64,000 nucleotides of DNA from Nitrobacter vulgaris. Lineage in GTDB: Bacteria > Pseudomonadota > Alphaproteobacteria > Rhizobiales > Xanthobacteraceae. The stretch spans positions 25,066 through 89,065 of the forward strand of contig NZ_MWPQ01000026.1 in assembly GCF_002028545.1 (NCBI RefSeq), read 5' to 3'. Made by a program: the position numbers and the translations under genes. A model generated the notes under the pieces. It did no database searches and was not told the origin of the DNA. It was given only the letters and a program-made list of their open reading frames with translations. Position 1 is the stretch's first letter; every line of letters begins with the position of its first letter. This document shows positions 25,413 through 35,187 of the stretch, one piece after another.

Positions 25413-25567
25413 TTGATGTGCGCCAAACCGCCGCATGAGGGCGCTTGCTGTTGTTACGAAACATTAATTTCACGGCCAGCGTGCCGTAAGGTGCAAATAC
25501 CCATCTTCAGGGACATGAAGTGCTGGTTTTCAGCACCTATATCAAATCTGTCTCTGGAGATTTTCGC

Positions 25568-27118
25568 ATGATCGACTTGCCGACCTCTCAGTTAAACCCC
25601 GCTCGTTCTAAAGTCACCGCGCGCAAGTTCGCGTTGATGGCGTCGGTCGTCGCGGGCGTCGGCGTAGCCGTATACGGGTTTAACCCTTCCGCAGACAAAG
25701 CCGAGTTCTTCACCAGTCCCGCCCATGCGCAGGTGAACACCGACGTTAGCAAGGTCGCGCAGCCTATCGGCTTTGCCGACATCGTCGAGCGCGTGAAACC
25801 ATCGGTGATTTCGGTCAAGATCCGTATGAAGGAGAAGGCGGAAGCCGGCGGCGAGGAATGGTCGTTCCAGCCGGGTTCGCCGATGGAACGTTTTTTTCGC
25901 CGCTTTGGCGGACCGGATGGTCTGCCTCCAGGAATGCGTGGCCGGCGTGGCCATGGCCTCGTAACAGGGCAGGGCTCCGGCTTCTTCATTTCGGCTGACG
26001 GGTATGCGGTAACCAACAACCATGTGGTCGACGGCGCCGACAAGGTCGAAGTCACGACAGACGAAGGCAAGACCTTTACCGCCAAGGTGATAGGGACCGA
26101 TCCGCGCACAGACATTGCTCTGATCAAAATCGAGGGCGGCTCTAATTTCCCGTTTGCAAGACTGTCGGACGACAAGGTGCGGATTGGCGATTGGGTTCTC
26201 GCGGTCGGTAACCCGTTCGGTCTTGGTGGCTCGGTGACCGCCGGCATCGTATCCGCCAGCGGTCGTGACATCGGCACCGGTCCGTATGACGACTTCATCC
26301 AGATCGACGCCCCGGTCAACAAGGGCAACTCCGGCGGCCCGGCTTTCAACATGAAGGGCGATGTCATCGGCGTGAATACCGCGATCTATTCGCCGTCCGG
26401 CGGCAGCGTCGGCATTGCGTTTTCGATTCCCGCAAACACGGTGAAGAGCGTCGTCGCTCAGCTTAAGGACAAGGGCTCGGTGAGCCGCGGATGGATCGGC
26501 GTCCAGATCCAGCCGGTGACATCCGACATCGCCGATAGCCTCGGTCTCAAGAAAGCGGAAGGCGCGCTGGTGGCGGAGCCGCAGCCCAACGGCCCGGCGG
26601 CCAAGGCGGGTATCCAATCCGGCGACGTGATCACCGCCGTCAACGGTGACCATGTCAGGGATGCGCGAGAACTGGCGCGGACCATCGGCAGCTTCGCACC
26701 GGGAACGTCGATCAAGCTGAATATCCTGCACAAGGGCACGGACAAAGTCGTCAATCTGACGCTTGGCACCCTGCCCAACACTGTGGAAGCCCGGGCTGAT
26801 CTTTATGGCGATCGTGACTCATCGCACGATAGCGACGTTCCGAGGCTTGGCTTGAGCGTTGCGCCGGCGGCGTCAGTGGCGGGTGCTGGAACGGAGGGTG
26901 TTGTTGTCGTCGACGTGGATCCAAAAGGCGCGGCGGCCGATCGCGGGTTCAAGGAAGGCGACGTGATTTTGGAAGTTGCGGGAAAGAGTGTGTCCAACTC
27001 GGCCGACGTACGCGATGCAATCAAAGCGGCACGCGCGGACGAGAAGAACAGCGTTCTGATGCGGGTTCGCACTGGCAGCACGGCGCGATTCATCGCGATA
27101 CCGATCGCGAAGGGCTAA
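25568..27118 (+). CDS. degP: DegP/HtrA-family periplasmic serine protease
   Basis: 516 residues from ATG 25568, after TCTGGAGA. N-terminal membrane/signal segment (FALMASVVAGVGVAVYGF) ending near AHAQV. Protease domain with His in TNNHVVDGADKV, Asp in DPRTDIALIKI and Ser in NKGNSGGPAFNM; two PDZ domains follow (~310-400 and ~420-510). It should degrade or refold misfolded envelope proteins. It stands alone, between ccm and a two-component system, the usual place in this group. Confidence 0.92.
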   Translation: MIDLPTSQLNPARSKVTARKFALMASVVAGVGVAVYGFNPSADKAEFFTSPAHAQVNTDVSKVAQPIGFADIVERVKPSVISVKIRMKEKAEAGGEEWSFQPGSPMERFFRRFGGPDGLPPGMRGRRGHGLVTGQGSGFFISADGYAVTNNHVVDGADKVEVTTDEGKTFTAKVIGTDPRTDIALIKIEGGSNFPFARLSDDKVRIGDWVLAVGNPFGLGGSVTAGIVSASGRDIGTGPYDDFIQIDAPVNKGNSGGPAFNMKGDVIGVNTAIYSPSGGSVGIAFSIPANTVKSVVAQLKDKGSVSRGWIGVQIQPVTSDIADSLGLKKAEGALVAEPQPNGPAAKAGIQSGDVITAVNGDHVRDARELARTIGSFAPGTSIKLNILHKGTDKVVNLTLGTLPNTVEARADLYGDRDSSHDSDVPRLGLSVAPAASVAGAGTEGVVVVDVDPKGAAADRGFKEGDVILEVAGKSVSNSADVRDAIKAARADEKNSVLMRVRTGSTARFIAIPIAKG

Positions 27119-27179
27119 GCCTGATGCCGAAAAGTGAATCTGGATTTTTGAATAGGATTATGCCCGATCGATAAGGCTC

Positions 27180-27391
27180 AGTCTGGTTCAGCGCAGTTCA
27201 ACCAGACTTGAAGTACGAGCCTTGCGGGAGATGGGAAGCGTCGTCGGCATCAGTCGCCCCCCGCCGACGGCACTTTCCGGGGAGCGGGTCAAAAGCCCGT
27301 TCCCTTGAGTTACCTTCCGATGGGAAAAGCCCCCCTCCGTCGGAAGGACTAGGGCGGTGAAGTTGCCCCAAGCTTCACCGCCCGTTTTTTG
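27180..27391 (+). ncRNA. Candidate structured small RNA
   Basis: Five stem-loops follow each other: AGTCTGGTT/AACCAGACT (27180-27208, perfect), GTCGTCGGC/GCCGACGGC (about 27240-27272, one G-U), GGGAGCGGG/CCCGTTCCC (about 27280-27304, one G-U), CCTTCCGA/TCGGAAGG (about 27313-27347, perfect) and the terminator GGGCGGTGAAG/CTTCACCGCCC with a T tail. Loops of the second, fourth and last hairpins contain C runs, which could pair with G-rich ribosome binding sites. There is no coding frame. A leader of the downstream regulator is an alternative, but the terminator lies before that gene. No known family was recognised. Confidence 0.5.
27352..27390 (+). terminator. Strong intrinsic terminator
   Basis: Perfect 11-base stem GGGCGGTGAAG (27352-27362) with CTTCACCGCCC (27373-27383), a ten-base loop, then GTTTTTT. 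It ends transcripts coming from the degP side or from the candidate small RNA. Confidence 0.88.
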
Positions 27392-27485
27392 CGTAGTGGG
27401 GTCTGGTCTTGCAGTCTTGCGCACGGGGCATGAGCACGCCATGGTGATGGAAAGACAATACCTCTTGGACAATTCCAGTAGCCAG

Positions 27486-28178
27486 ATGCGCCTGCTGATC
27501 ATCGAGGACGATCGCGAGTCCGCAGACTACCTCGTGAAGGCGTTTCGCGAGGTCGGACATGTCGCGGATCTCGCCAGCGATGGTGAGGAGGGGCTCTCCC
27601 TTGCCGACGGTGGGGATTACGACGTGCTGGTGATCGACCGGATGCTGCCCAAGCGCGACGGGCTTTCCGTGATCGGTTGTCTGCGCGACAAGGGTATCCG
27701 GACTCCGGTGCTCATCCTCTCTGCGCTTGGCCAGGTTGACGATCGTATCAAGGGCTTGCGCGCTGGTGGCGACGACTATTTGCCGAAACCCTATTCATTT
27801 GCCGAGTTGTTGGCGCGGGTGGAGGTTCTGTCGCGCCGTCATGGCGGCCGGGCTGAGGAGACCGTCTATCGCGTCGGCGATCTCGAACTCGACCGGCTGT
27901 CGCATCGCGTCGCGCGGGGTGGGGAGGAACTGACGCTGCAGCCGCGTGAATTTCGTCTCCTGGAGTATCTTATGAAACATGCGGGTCAGGTCGTGACCAG
28001 AACCATGTTGCTCGAGAACGTCTGGGATTATCATTTCGATCCGCAGACCAACGTTATCGACGTGCACGTTTCGCGGCTGCGCTCCAAGATCGACAAAGGC
28101 TTCGAGCAGCCCCTGCTGCACACGATCCGAGGCGCTGGATACATGATACGTGATGGTGTTCACTCATCCCGAGCTTGA
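27486..28178 (+). CDS. OmpR-family response regulator
   Basis: 230 residues from ATG 27486, chosen because MRLLIIEDD is the family start; ATG 27441 is an in-frame alternative and neither has a clear ribosome binding site. Phospho-acceptor Asp in VLVIDRMLPKRDG, Lys in YLPKPYS; winged helix with LQPREFRLLEYLMKHAGQVV and NVIDVHVSRLRSKID. The kinase gene follows after 71 bases. It resembles CusR/QseB-like regulators; inducing signal unknown. Confidence 0.85.
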   Translation: MRLLIIEDDRESADYLVKAFREVGHVADLASDGEEGLSLADGGDYDVLVIDRMLPKRDGLSVIGCLRDKGIRTPVLILSALGQVDDRIKGLRAGGDDYLPKPYSFAELLARVEVLSRRHGGRAEETVYRVGDLELDRLSHRVARGGEELTLQPREFRLLEYLMKHAGQVVTRTMLLENVWDYHFDPQTNVIDVHVSRLRSKIDKGFEQPLLHTIRGAGYMIRDGVHSSRA

Positions 28179-28249
28179 AATCATAGATATCCGTAACAGC
28201 GTTTCGATCAATGGACGGCAGTAACCCTATGGTCCAAGAGTGACGATCC

Positions 28250-29710
28250 GTGACGGCGTTCGGTAAGCTGTTCCGTACCACGGCGTTAAGGCTGACGTTG
28301 GTCTATCTGCTGTTGTTCGCGCTGTTTGCGGCCTCCCTTCTCGGGTACTTCGCCTGGAATACTCGCCGCCTGATCACCGATCAAATCACGGCGACAGTCA
28401 GCGAGGAAATCGACCTGCTCACGGGCGTGTTCAACCGCCGCGGCTTGCGCGGATTGGTTGGCGCCATTGAAAATCGGGCGCTGCGACCCGGTTCCAACCT
28501 TTATCTGGTGACGACGCCGGCAGGACTGGCGGTGGCGGGCAATGTCGGGTCGCTTCAGCCCGGTGTGATGGAGACCGCTGGCTGGGCCCAAACCGCCTAT
28601 CGCCGGTTGGACGAGCAGGACCAAGCCCATCACTACGCGCTGGTTCGCGTGACCGAACTGTCGAACCATTTCCGGCTTCTGATCGGCCGCGATCTGGAGG
28701 AGCGGCATCGCATTATCGGCGTGGTTGCTTCGGCCGCGCAGTGGTCGCTGCTGATCGTCGTGGTCCTCGGCCTTTGCGGCGGCATCTTCGTGGCGAGGCG
28801 GGTGCTGCACCGGATCGACGCTATGACCGGGACCACGAAGCGCATTATGGCCGGCGACTTGAGCGGCCGGCTTCCGGTCGGTCGTAGCGGCGACGAACTG
28901 GACCGGCTGGCGGAAAACCTCAATGCGATGCTCGAACGCATCGAAGCGCTGATGAATGGATTGAGGGAGGTGTCCGACAATATCGCCCACGATCTCAAAA
29001 CGCCGCTCACGCGGCTACGCAATCGCGCCGAGGAAGCGCTCGCCAAGTCCGGCAATGAAAGCGATTATCGCGCGGCATTGGAACAGACTATCGAGGAATC
29101 CGATGGTTTGATCCGCACCTTCAATGCGCTCTTGATGATCGCCCGGGCGGAATCCGGACATGCACGTGACAACATGGCCGATTTCGACGCGGCAGTGGTC
29201 ACGCAGGGAATTCACGAACTCTACGAGCCGCTAGCCGAAGACAACGGGCTGAAACTCCGCGTTCAGACCGAGTTTGCGCCGCTGCATGGCAATCGCGAAC
29301 TGATAAGTCAGGCGCTTGCAAACCTCGTCGAAAATGCGATCAAGTACGGGCAGCCGGCCAAGCCTGCGCAGCCGCCCGACGCGGATGAGGCCGCGGCCGG
29401 CGGCACGATACTGATCGAAGCTCGCCATGACGGCGATCGGATTATTCTCGCCGTAACCGACCATGGCTGCGGAATTCCCGAAGCCAACCGCAAGCACGCG
29501 GTCGAACGGTTTGTGCGGCTCGAGACCAGCCGGACCCTGGCGGGATCCGGGCTCGGTCTGAGCCTGGCGTCGGCGGTAGCCAAGCTGCATGGCGGCGATC
29601 TCACGCTCGACGATGCGCAGCCGGGTCTGCGCGCCACGCTGTCGCTCCCCGCGCGAAGCGCCTCAGGGCTTGCAGCCCCGACGGTGGACGTGCAACAGAT
29701 TGATGCATGA
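28250..29710 (+). CDS. HAMP-domain sensor histidine kinase
   Basis: 486 residues with GTG start at 28250. Membrane segments at ~13-33 and ~160-182, a periplasmic domain between, a HAMP domain (MAGDLSGRLPVGRSGDELDR), H-box DNIAHDLKTPLTRLRNRAE, N-box NLVENAIKYG and G-box GSGLGLSLASAVAKLHGG. Partner of the regulator just upstream. Its stop overlaps the glnE ATG by four bases, so glnE is probably co-transcribed. Confidence 0.87.
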   Translation: MTAFGKLFRTTALRLTLVYLLLFALFAASLLGYFAWNTRRLITDQITATVSEEIDLLTGVFNRRGLRGLVGAIENRALRPGSNLYLVTTPAGLAVAGNVGSLQPGVMETAGWAQTAYRRLDEQDQAHHYALVRVTELSNHFRLLIGRDLEERHRIIGVVASAAQWSLLIVVVLGLCGGIFVARRVLHRIDAMTGTTKRIMAGDLSGRLPVGRSGDELDRLAENLNAMLERIEALMNGLREVSDNIAHDLKTPLTRLRNRAEEALAKSGNESDYRAALEQTIEESDGLIRTFNALLMIARAESGHARDNMADFDAAVVTQGIHELYEPLAEDNGLKLRVQTEFAPLHGNRELISQALANLVENAIKYGQPAKPAQPPDADEAAAGGTILIEARHDGDRIILAVTDHGCGIPEANRKHAVERFVRLETSRTLAGSGLGLSLASAVAKLHGGDLTLDDAQPGLRATLSLPARSASGLAAPTVDVQQIDA

Positions 29711-32670
29711 TTTCATCCGTTAAGGGCGACGCGGACGCGGCCTGTCTGGCGGCGCGTCTTGCGGACGGACCAAAACTGTTCGCGCCTATCGAGACCGAAC
29801 GCCGGCTGGAAGATTGGCTGTCCGATCTGACACCGCAGCAATCGGGCGAGATCAGGACGCTGGCCGGTACATTTCCGCAGGTCAAAGCCATCCTGCTCGG
29901 CATCGCGGAGTCCTCGCCCTATCTTTTTGATCTGGTGTGCTCCGATCCCGACCGGATGCTTCGTCTGTTACAAGGCGATCCCGAAGGCCGTCTCGGGCGG
30001 CTGATCGCCAAGATTTGGGAAGCAGCGGAGGCCGCCGATGAAGCCGAAGCCATGCGGCGGCTTCGGGCGGTCAAGGCGGAGGCCGCGCTGTTGATTGCGT
30101 TGTGCGACATCGGCGGGGTATGGCCGGTGATGCAGATCACGGCGGGATTGACCGACATTGCCGTCGCCGCGGTTCAGAGCGCGTTGCGATTCCTGTTGCG
30201 GCAGGAGACGGGGCGTGGCCGTTTGAGCCCTCCTGATCTCGACTATCCAGAAGGCGGCAGCGGCCTGGTGGTGCTCGCAATGGGCAAGATGGGCGCCGGC
30301 GAACTCAACTATTCCAGCGACATCGATCTGATCGTGTTTTTCGATCTTGCGGCTCCGACGCTCGCGAGCGGGATCGAGCCGCAGCCCTTCTTCGTGCGCC
30401 TGACGCAGGGACTTGCGCGCCTGCTGCAGCAAAGGACCGGTGACGGTTATGTTTTCCGGGTCGATCTGCGCCTGCGGCCGGATCCCGCGTCAACGCAGGT
30501 CGCCGTCTCGACCGCCGCCGCGCTCGACTACTACGAGCGGGAAGGACGGACCTGGGAGCGTGCCGCCATGATCAAGGCGCGGCCCTGCGCCGGCGACCAG
30601 AAGGCTGGCGAGATCTTGATCGCGGAGATATCGCCCTTTGTCTGGCGCAAGCATCTCGATTTCGCGGCTCTTGCCGAAGTTCACGACATGAAACGGCAGA
30701 TGCAGACCTTCCGAGGGCAAAGCGAGATCGCGGTCGAAGGCCATAACGTCAAGATCGGACGCGGCGGTATCCGCGAGATCGAGTTCTTCGCGCAGACGCA
30801 GCAGTTGGTGGCTGGCGGGCGGCACCCCGAATTACGGGTGCGTCCCACGCTCGATGCGCTGAATATTCTCGCTTCAAGCGACTGGATCACCCATCAGGCC
30901 CGGGATGAACTGACCGCCGCATATCTGTTTCTGCGAAGGGTCGAGCACCGCATCCAGATGGTCGCCGATGAGCAGACCCACGCTCTGCCCGCGGACGCCG
31001 AAGCGATGGAGCGGTTCGCTCGCTTTCTGGGGTTTGAGGATCGGGCGAGTTTTGCCGCAGAGCTGCTGGCGCACCTGGATTGCGTGCAGGGACACTACAG
31101 TCGGTTGTTTGAGGGCGACCCCGCGGGTGCAGAAAAGCTCCCGGTCGCGGATTACAGGTCCGGACCCGACGACCCGCGACTTCTCGATCATCTCACGAAG
31201 CTCGGTTTTAAGCAGCCGAGAATGGTTGCCGACACCGTCCAGCAATGGATGGCAGGCGGATATCGAGTCCTCAAGGCCGAGACGACGCGTATCGCGTTTG
31301 AAGCATTCGTGCCGACGCTGATCGACGGTTTGGCCCGTGCCGAGGAGCCGGATAGCGCCGTGGTCACGTTTGATCGTTTCCTGCAAGCGCTGCAGCGCGG
31401 CGGTCGGCTGATATCGCTGCTGAGCCAGAACAGGGATCTCGTCGCGCTGGTTGCACTTGTGCTCGGTGCGGCGCCACGTCTCGCTGATATGCTGGCTCGA
31501 CGGCCCCAGATCATGGACGGGCTGATTGATCCTCGCTTTTTCGGCGCCATGCCGGATCGGCTTGAGTTGTCCACGCGGCTCTCGGCCACGCTCCAAGACG
31601 CGGATTCCTACGAGGAATTTCTCGACCGCATACGGCTGTTCGGCCAGGAAAGCCTTTTTCTAATCGGCACCCGCATCCTGTCCGGTACCGTATCTGCGCG
31701 GCAGGCGGGACATGTGTTCGCCGATGTTGCCGAGGGTATCGTTGATACCGTGCATGGGCTGGTGAATCACCAGTTCGTAAATCAATACGGCCAGATCTCC
31801 AGGCAGGAGACTGCGATTGTTGCGATGGGCAAGCTTGGCGGTCGCGAAATGACTGCATCGTCCGATCTCGATCTCATCCTGCTGTATGATTTCGATTCCG
31901 ATCATCCGGATTCCGACGGGGCGCGGCCGCTGCAGGGCGCGCAATACTTCGCGCGCTTCACCCAGCGTCTTATCAGTGCATTCACCACCCGAACGAACTA
32001 CGGCGTTCTCTACGAGGTCGATATGCGGCTGCGCCCGTCAGGGCGTTCCGGTCCCGTCGCCTCGCATATCGATTCATTTGCCGAATATCAGGAGCATGAG
32101 GCGTGGACATGGGAACACATGGCGCTGACGCGGGCGCGTGTGATTTCGTCGTCGCCCGACTTTTGTGAGCGGATCGAGCGAGTTATTCGCGATATCCTGA
32201 TGCGACCGCGCGACGCCCGTCTTATCGCCAGCGATGTCGCGGAGATGCGCCGCGCGATCGCGCTGGAAAAAGGCGAGGACGATATATGGGACCTGAAAAA
32301 TGCCGCTGGAGGCATGGTCGATATTGATTTCATCGCGCAGTATCTTCAACTCGTGCACGCTGCGGACATGCCGGACATTCTCAACGTCGATACCCAGCAG
32401 GCCCTTGATAACGCGCAGCGGCTTGGCGTGCTGTCGTTGCCGGATGCGGAAATCCTGCGGCCAGCAGCGCGGCTCTATCACGACCTGACCCAAATCCTGC
32501 GGCTCTGTGTCAGCGACAAATTCAATCCGGAAACGGCAGGCGATGATCTGTTGCCGGTGCTGGCGCGAGCGGGGGACGCTCCCGATTTTTCGGCGCTCGA
32601 GGCGCGCGTTCGCGATACTCAGGCAGATGTGCGTGCCGTATTTCTCAGATTGTTAGAAGGCAAGACTTGA
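29707..32670 (+). CDS. glnE: Bifunctional glutamine synthetase adenylyltransferase/deadenylylase
   Basis: 987 residues, full length for GlnE. Two nucleotidyltransferase halves: AMGKMGAGELNYSSDIDLIV (residues ~192-211) in the N-terminal deadenylylase part and AMGKLGGREMTASSDLDLIL in the C-terminal adenylylation part, each with the DxD metal site. It turns glutamine synthetase off and on with nitrogen status, through PII. It ends eight bases from the convergent kinase gene, so there is no room for a separate terminator. Confidence 0.95.
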   Translation: MISSVKGDADAACLAARLADGPKLFAPIETERRLEDWLSDLTPQQSGEIRTLAGTFPQVKAILLGIAESSPYLFDLVCSDPDRMLRLLQGDPEGRLGRLIAKIWEAAEAADEAEAMRRLRAVKAEAALLIALCDIGGVWPVMQITAGLTDIAVAAVQSALRFLLRQETGRGRLSPPDLDYPEGGSGLVVLAMGKMGAGELNYSSDIDLIVFFDLAAPTLASGIEPQPFFVRLTQGLARLLQQRTGDGYVFRVDLRLRPDPASTQVAVSTAAALDYYEREGRTWERAAMIKARPCAGDQKAGEILIAEISPFVWRKHLDFAALAEVHDMKRQMQTFRGQSEIAVEGHNVKIGRGGIREIEFFAQTQQLVAGGRHPELRVRPTLDALNILASSDWITHQARDELTAAYLFLRRVEHRIQMVADEQTHALPADAEAMERFARFLGFEDRASFAAELLAHLDCVQGHYSRLFEGDPAGAEKLPVADYRSGPDDPRLLDHLTKLGFKQPRMVADTVQQWMAGGYRVLKAETTRIAFEAFVPTLIDGLARAEEPDSAVVTFDRFLQALQRGGRLISLLSQNRDLVALVALVLGAAPRLADMLARRPQIMDGLIDPRFFGAMPDRLELSTRLSATLQDADSYEEFLDRIRLFGQESLFLIGTRILSGTVSARQAGHVFADVAEGIVDTVHGLVNHQFVNQYGQISRQETAIVAMGKLGGREMTASSDLDLILLYDFDSDHPDSDGARPLQGAQYFARFTQRLISAFTTRTNYGVLYEVDMRLRPSGRSGPVASHIDSFAEYQEHEAWTWEHMALTRARVISSSPDFCERIERVIRDILMRPRDARLIASDVAEMRRAIALEKGEDDIWDLKNAAGGMVDIDFIAQYLQLVHAADMPDILNVDTQQALDNAQRLGVLSLPDAEILRPAARLYHDLTQILRLCVSDKFNPETAGDDLLPVLARAGDAPDFSALEARVRDTQADVRAVFLRLLEGKT

Positions 32671-32677
32671 GCTGCGC

Positions 32678-35017
32678 TCAGGCCGCCGTTCGCTCTTGGC
32701 AGTGACGGGGCAGGGTGACGCGAACTACCGTCCCCGCACCGGGTTTCGAGCGAAGCCGCATCGAGCCGCTGTGTAGGCTGACCAGCGACTTGGCTATAGC
32801 AAGGCCAAGGCCAGATCCCGCGTGGATTTTGGTCAATTGGCTTTCGACCTGCTCGAACGGTTTGCCAAGTTTGCGGAGCGCGTGTGATGCAATGCCGATT
32901 CCAGTGTCGGCAATCGTCAGAGTTATAGAATTCTCGAATATCTTGCTTCGCGCCATGACTCGCCCGCCGTCCGGCGTGAATTTGACTGCGTTGGAAAGCA
33001 GATTGACGATGATCTGCTTGACCGCGCGACGATCGGCATGGATGGAGATGTCATCATCGCTTTTGACGTCGAAGGTCAGGCCCTTGTCGCTGGTGCGGCC
33101 CGAGACGACCCGCAGCGATTCGTCGAGCACCCGGGTGAGATCGAGTGCCTCCAGGTCAAGATTCATCCGGCCCGCTTCAATCTTGGACATATCCAGGACG
33201 TCATTGATGACCTCAAGGAGATATTGGCCGCTAGCCAGAATGTCGCGGCAGTATTCGCTGTACTTCTTCGAGCCGAGGGTTCCGAACATGCCGTTGCTCA
33301 TGATCTCGGAAAACCCGATGATGGCATTAAGCGGCGTTCGCAGTTCGTGACTCATGTTGGCGAGGAATTTTGATTTCGCCCGATTGGCGTCTTCGGCACG
33401 ATTTTTCTCATCCGCGTACTTCTGTGCCAGGTCCGCGAGTTCGATGGCTTGTTGCTCAAGCGTTGCCTGCGTTCGTTTAAGATCGATAACGGTCGCCCGC
33501 AGTCGGAGGTCGTTTTCGACAAGCTTTTGCTCATGCTCCTTGATACGGGTGATGTCCGTTCCAACCGACACATAGCCGCCATCCTTGGTGCGGCGTTCGC
33601 TGATGTGAAGCCAATTGCCGTCTGCGAGCTGCGCATCAAAGGTGTGCGACTCCAATATCACCGTTCCGGTTTCGGACTGCCGCGCCCTGATTTCGGGCAT
33701 GCGGCCGACCTCGACCACGGTCTCGTAGGGGGTACCGACCACAACCGCGCTGTCCGGAAGCTTGTGGAGCCGCTGGAAGTGAGAGTTACAAAGTACCAGG
33801 CGGTCGTCTGCATCCCACAGCACAAAGGCCTCGGGAATGGATTCAATCGCGTCTCGCAGCCGGAGATCGGCTTCGACCGATCTTTCCGCGAGGCTCTTCT
33901 GTTCCGTGATATCGACGGCAATCCCGATCAGATGAGCGCCGCCGCTCGCATTGCGACTGAGTTCGCAACGGACGCGTAACCAGATCCAGTGTCCGCTGTT
34001 ATGTCGCATCCGGAAACTTTGATCGATATGACCAATCTTTCCCGAGATGAGCTGGTCCGCTATTTCGAACAGGTCGATGTCTTCGGGATTCACCAGTGAG
34101 GTCACCTCGCCGAAGGTGAGTAGGTCGCTGCGACTTTCCAGTCCGAGCAAGGTGAACATCGATTGCGACCAGAAGATTCGGCCGCGCGACAAATCCCAAT
34201 CCCAAAGTCCGCATCGGCCGCGATTGAGCGCGGTATCGATGCGACCACGGACCGCATCATTGATCAGATCACCTTCGCGAGCTCTGGTAGATTGCCAGTG
34301 AAAGGCAAAGCCTAAAATCAGGACCACGAACCCGGTCGTGGCCGACAGGGTGATCGACAACGCGGTGTCCGGGCGCCACACTGTGTCGGCTTCCTGAACG
34401 ACGGTGACCTGGCCCAGCAATGATCTGACGACTCGCTGGACCGCAAGCGCGCTGCTGCCATCCAGCAGGACGATGTCGGCGACGCTTGCAGGCGACGTGC
34501 CGCGCAAGGCCGGCGATTGTGTGATGTTGATGAGTTCGAATATCCGGCCACTTTCGCCGGATTCGGTCCCGATCGGCACCCGCGCGAGAACGCGTTGATC
34601 AGCGCCGGTGACGATGACGTGGCGACCGGCGGCAACGCCCCAAGATGGAATGAGCTTTGGCAAAAGGTTTTGGAGGCGCTCGATAGAGGCGGAGCGCTTT
34701 TGATCGACGACGCCGGCATGCTCAAGCTGTTCTGCCAGAAGATCGGCAAGTGCCAGCAGATCATGTTTCGTCATTACCTGCTTTTGCCGCGTCTGATCGA
34801 TGACTTGCACCAGCGCGCCAACGCATATCGTCACAAGGAAAGCGATGATCAGGGCTGGGACGGCACGTCGAAGCAAAGGCTCGGCGGTCAGCAGTCTACG
34901 ATAGGCTGGTTTCGCGATCGATTGCGCCAATCCTTTGATCGAATCGGATTGAGCGCAAGCGCTCGCCGCCTGAGCGCGCGCCATGCCTTTAGCCCCCGTG
35001 TGAATTTTTCCGCACAT
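32678..35017 (-). CDS. PAS-domain sensor histidine kinase (PleC/PdhS-like)
   Basis: About 779 residues from ATG 35017; other starts are a TTG at 35116 and ATG 34984 (GGGGG upstream), so the N-terminus is uncertain. A membrane segment near the start (VPALIIAFLVTICVGALVQV), an extracytoplasmic domain, a second segment (LSATTGFVVLILGFAFHW), then PAS domains (GLWDWDLSRGRIFW; IPEAFVLWDADDRLVLCNSH), a coiled coil, H-box SHELRTPLNAIIGFSEIM and a complete ATPase domain (GSGLGLAIAKSL). The H-box and MSKIEAGR context resemble PleC/DivJ-type kinases. No receiver or partner regulator adjacent. Confidence 0.82.
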   Translation of the reverse strand: MCGKIHTGAKGMARAQAASACAQSDSIKGLAQSIAKPAYRRLLTAEPLLRRAVPALIIAFLVTICVGALVQVIDQTRQKQVMTKHDLLALADLLAEQLEHAGVVDQKRSASIERLQNLLPKLIPSWGVAAGRHVIVTGADQRVLARVPIGTESGESGRIFELINITQSPALRGTSPASVADIVLLDGSSALAVQRVVRSLLGQVTVVQEADTVWRPDTALSITLSATTGFVVLILGFAFHWQSTRAREGDLINDAVRGRIDTALNRGRCGLWDWDLSRGRIFWSQSMFTLLGLESRSDLLTFGEVTSLVNPEDIDLFEIADQLISGKIGHIDQSFRMRHNSGHWIWLRVRCELSRNASGGAHLIGIAVDITEQKSLAERSVEADLRLRDAIESIPEAFVLWDADDRLVLCNSHFQRLHKLPDSAVVVGTPYETVVEVGRMPEIRARQSETGTVILESHTFDAQLADGNWLHISERRTKDGGYVSVGTDITRIKEHEQKLVENDLRLRATVIDLKRTQATLEQQAIELADLAQKYADEKNRAEDANRAKSKFLANMSHELRTPLNAIIGFSEIMSNGMFGTLGSKKYSEYCRDILASGQYLLEVINDVLDMSKIEAGRMNLDLEALDLTRVLDESLRVVSGRTSDKGLTFDVKSDDDISIHADRRAVKQIIVNLLSNAVKFTPDGGRVMARSKIFENSITLTIADTGIGIASHALRKLGKPFEQVESQLTKIHAGSGLGLAIAKSLVSLHSGSMRLRSKPGAGTVVRVTLPRHCQERTAA

Positions 35018-35187
35018 CGGAGTAATTTCTGACTTCTCCGAATCACTCCGATTTGAATCCACTTTTTTGAATCTGTCGAGAGTCAACGATTCGTTAACGC
35101 GAAGAATTTTGTCCAACAGAGAAATTCAGTACCTAGCTGCCGTTGCCGCTTGAGTCCGAAACGAGAACATGTGAGCGGCGAGGATTT

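Larger units (their letters stand above)
25201..25567. other. 367-base intergenic region between ccmH and degP
   Basis: It holds a possible terminator (25241-25285) and a degenerate dispersed repeat (about 25339-25412). The last ~130 bases before degP should carry its promoter and leader, but I see no unambiguous -35/-10 pair. An open frame at 25257-25571 shows no coding character. Confidence 0.5.
27119..27485. other. 367-base intergenic region between degP and a response regulator
   Basis: The first ~60 bases (ATGCCGAAAAGTG...) resemble a decayed dispersed repeat common in this family. From 27180 to 27391 is a dense run of hairpins, described separately. The remaining ~95 bases form the leader of the regulator gene. 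Confidence 0.55.

Noticed and set aside
25257-25571. A 104-codon gene upstream of degP
   Set aside because: It spans a dispersed repeat and the expected degP leader, has no ribosome binding site and an odd composition.
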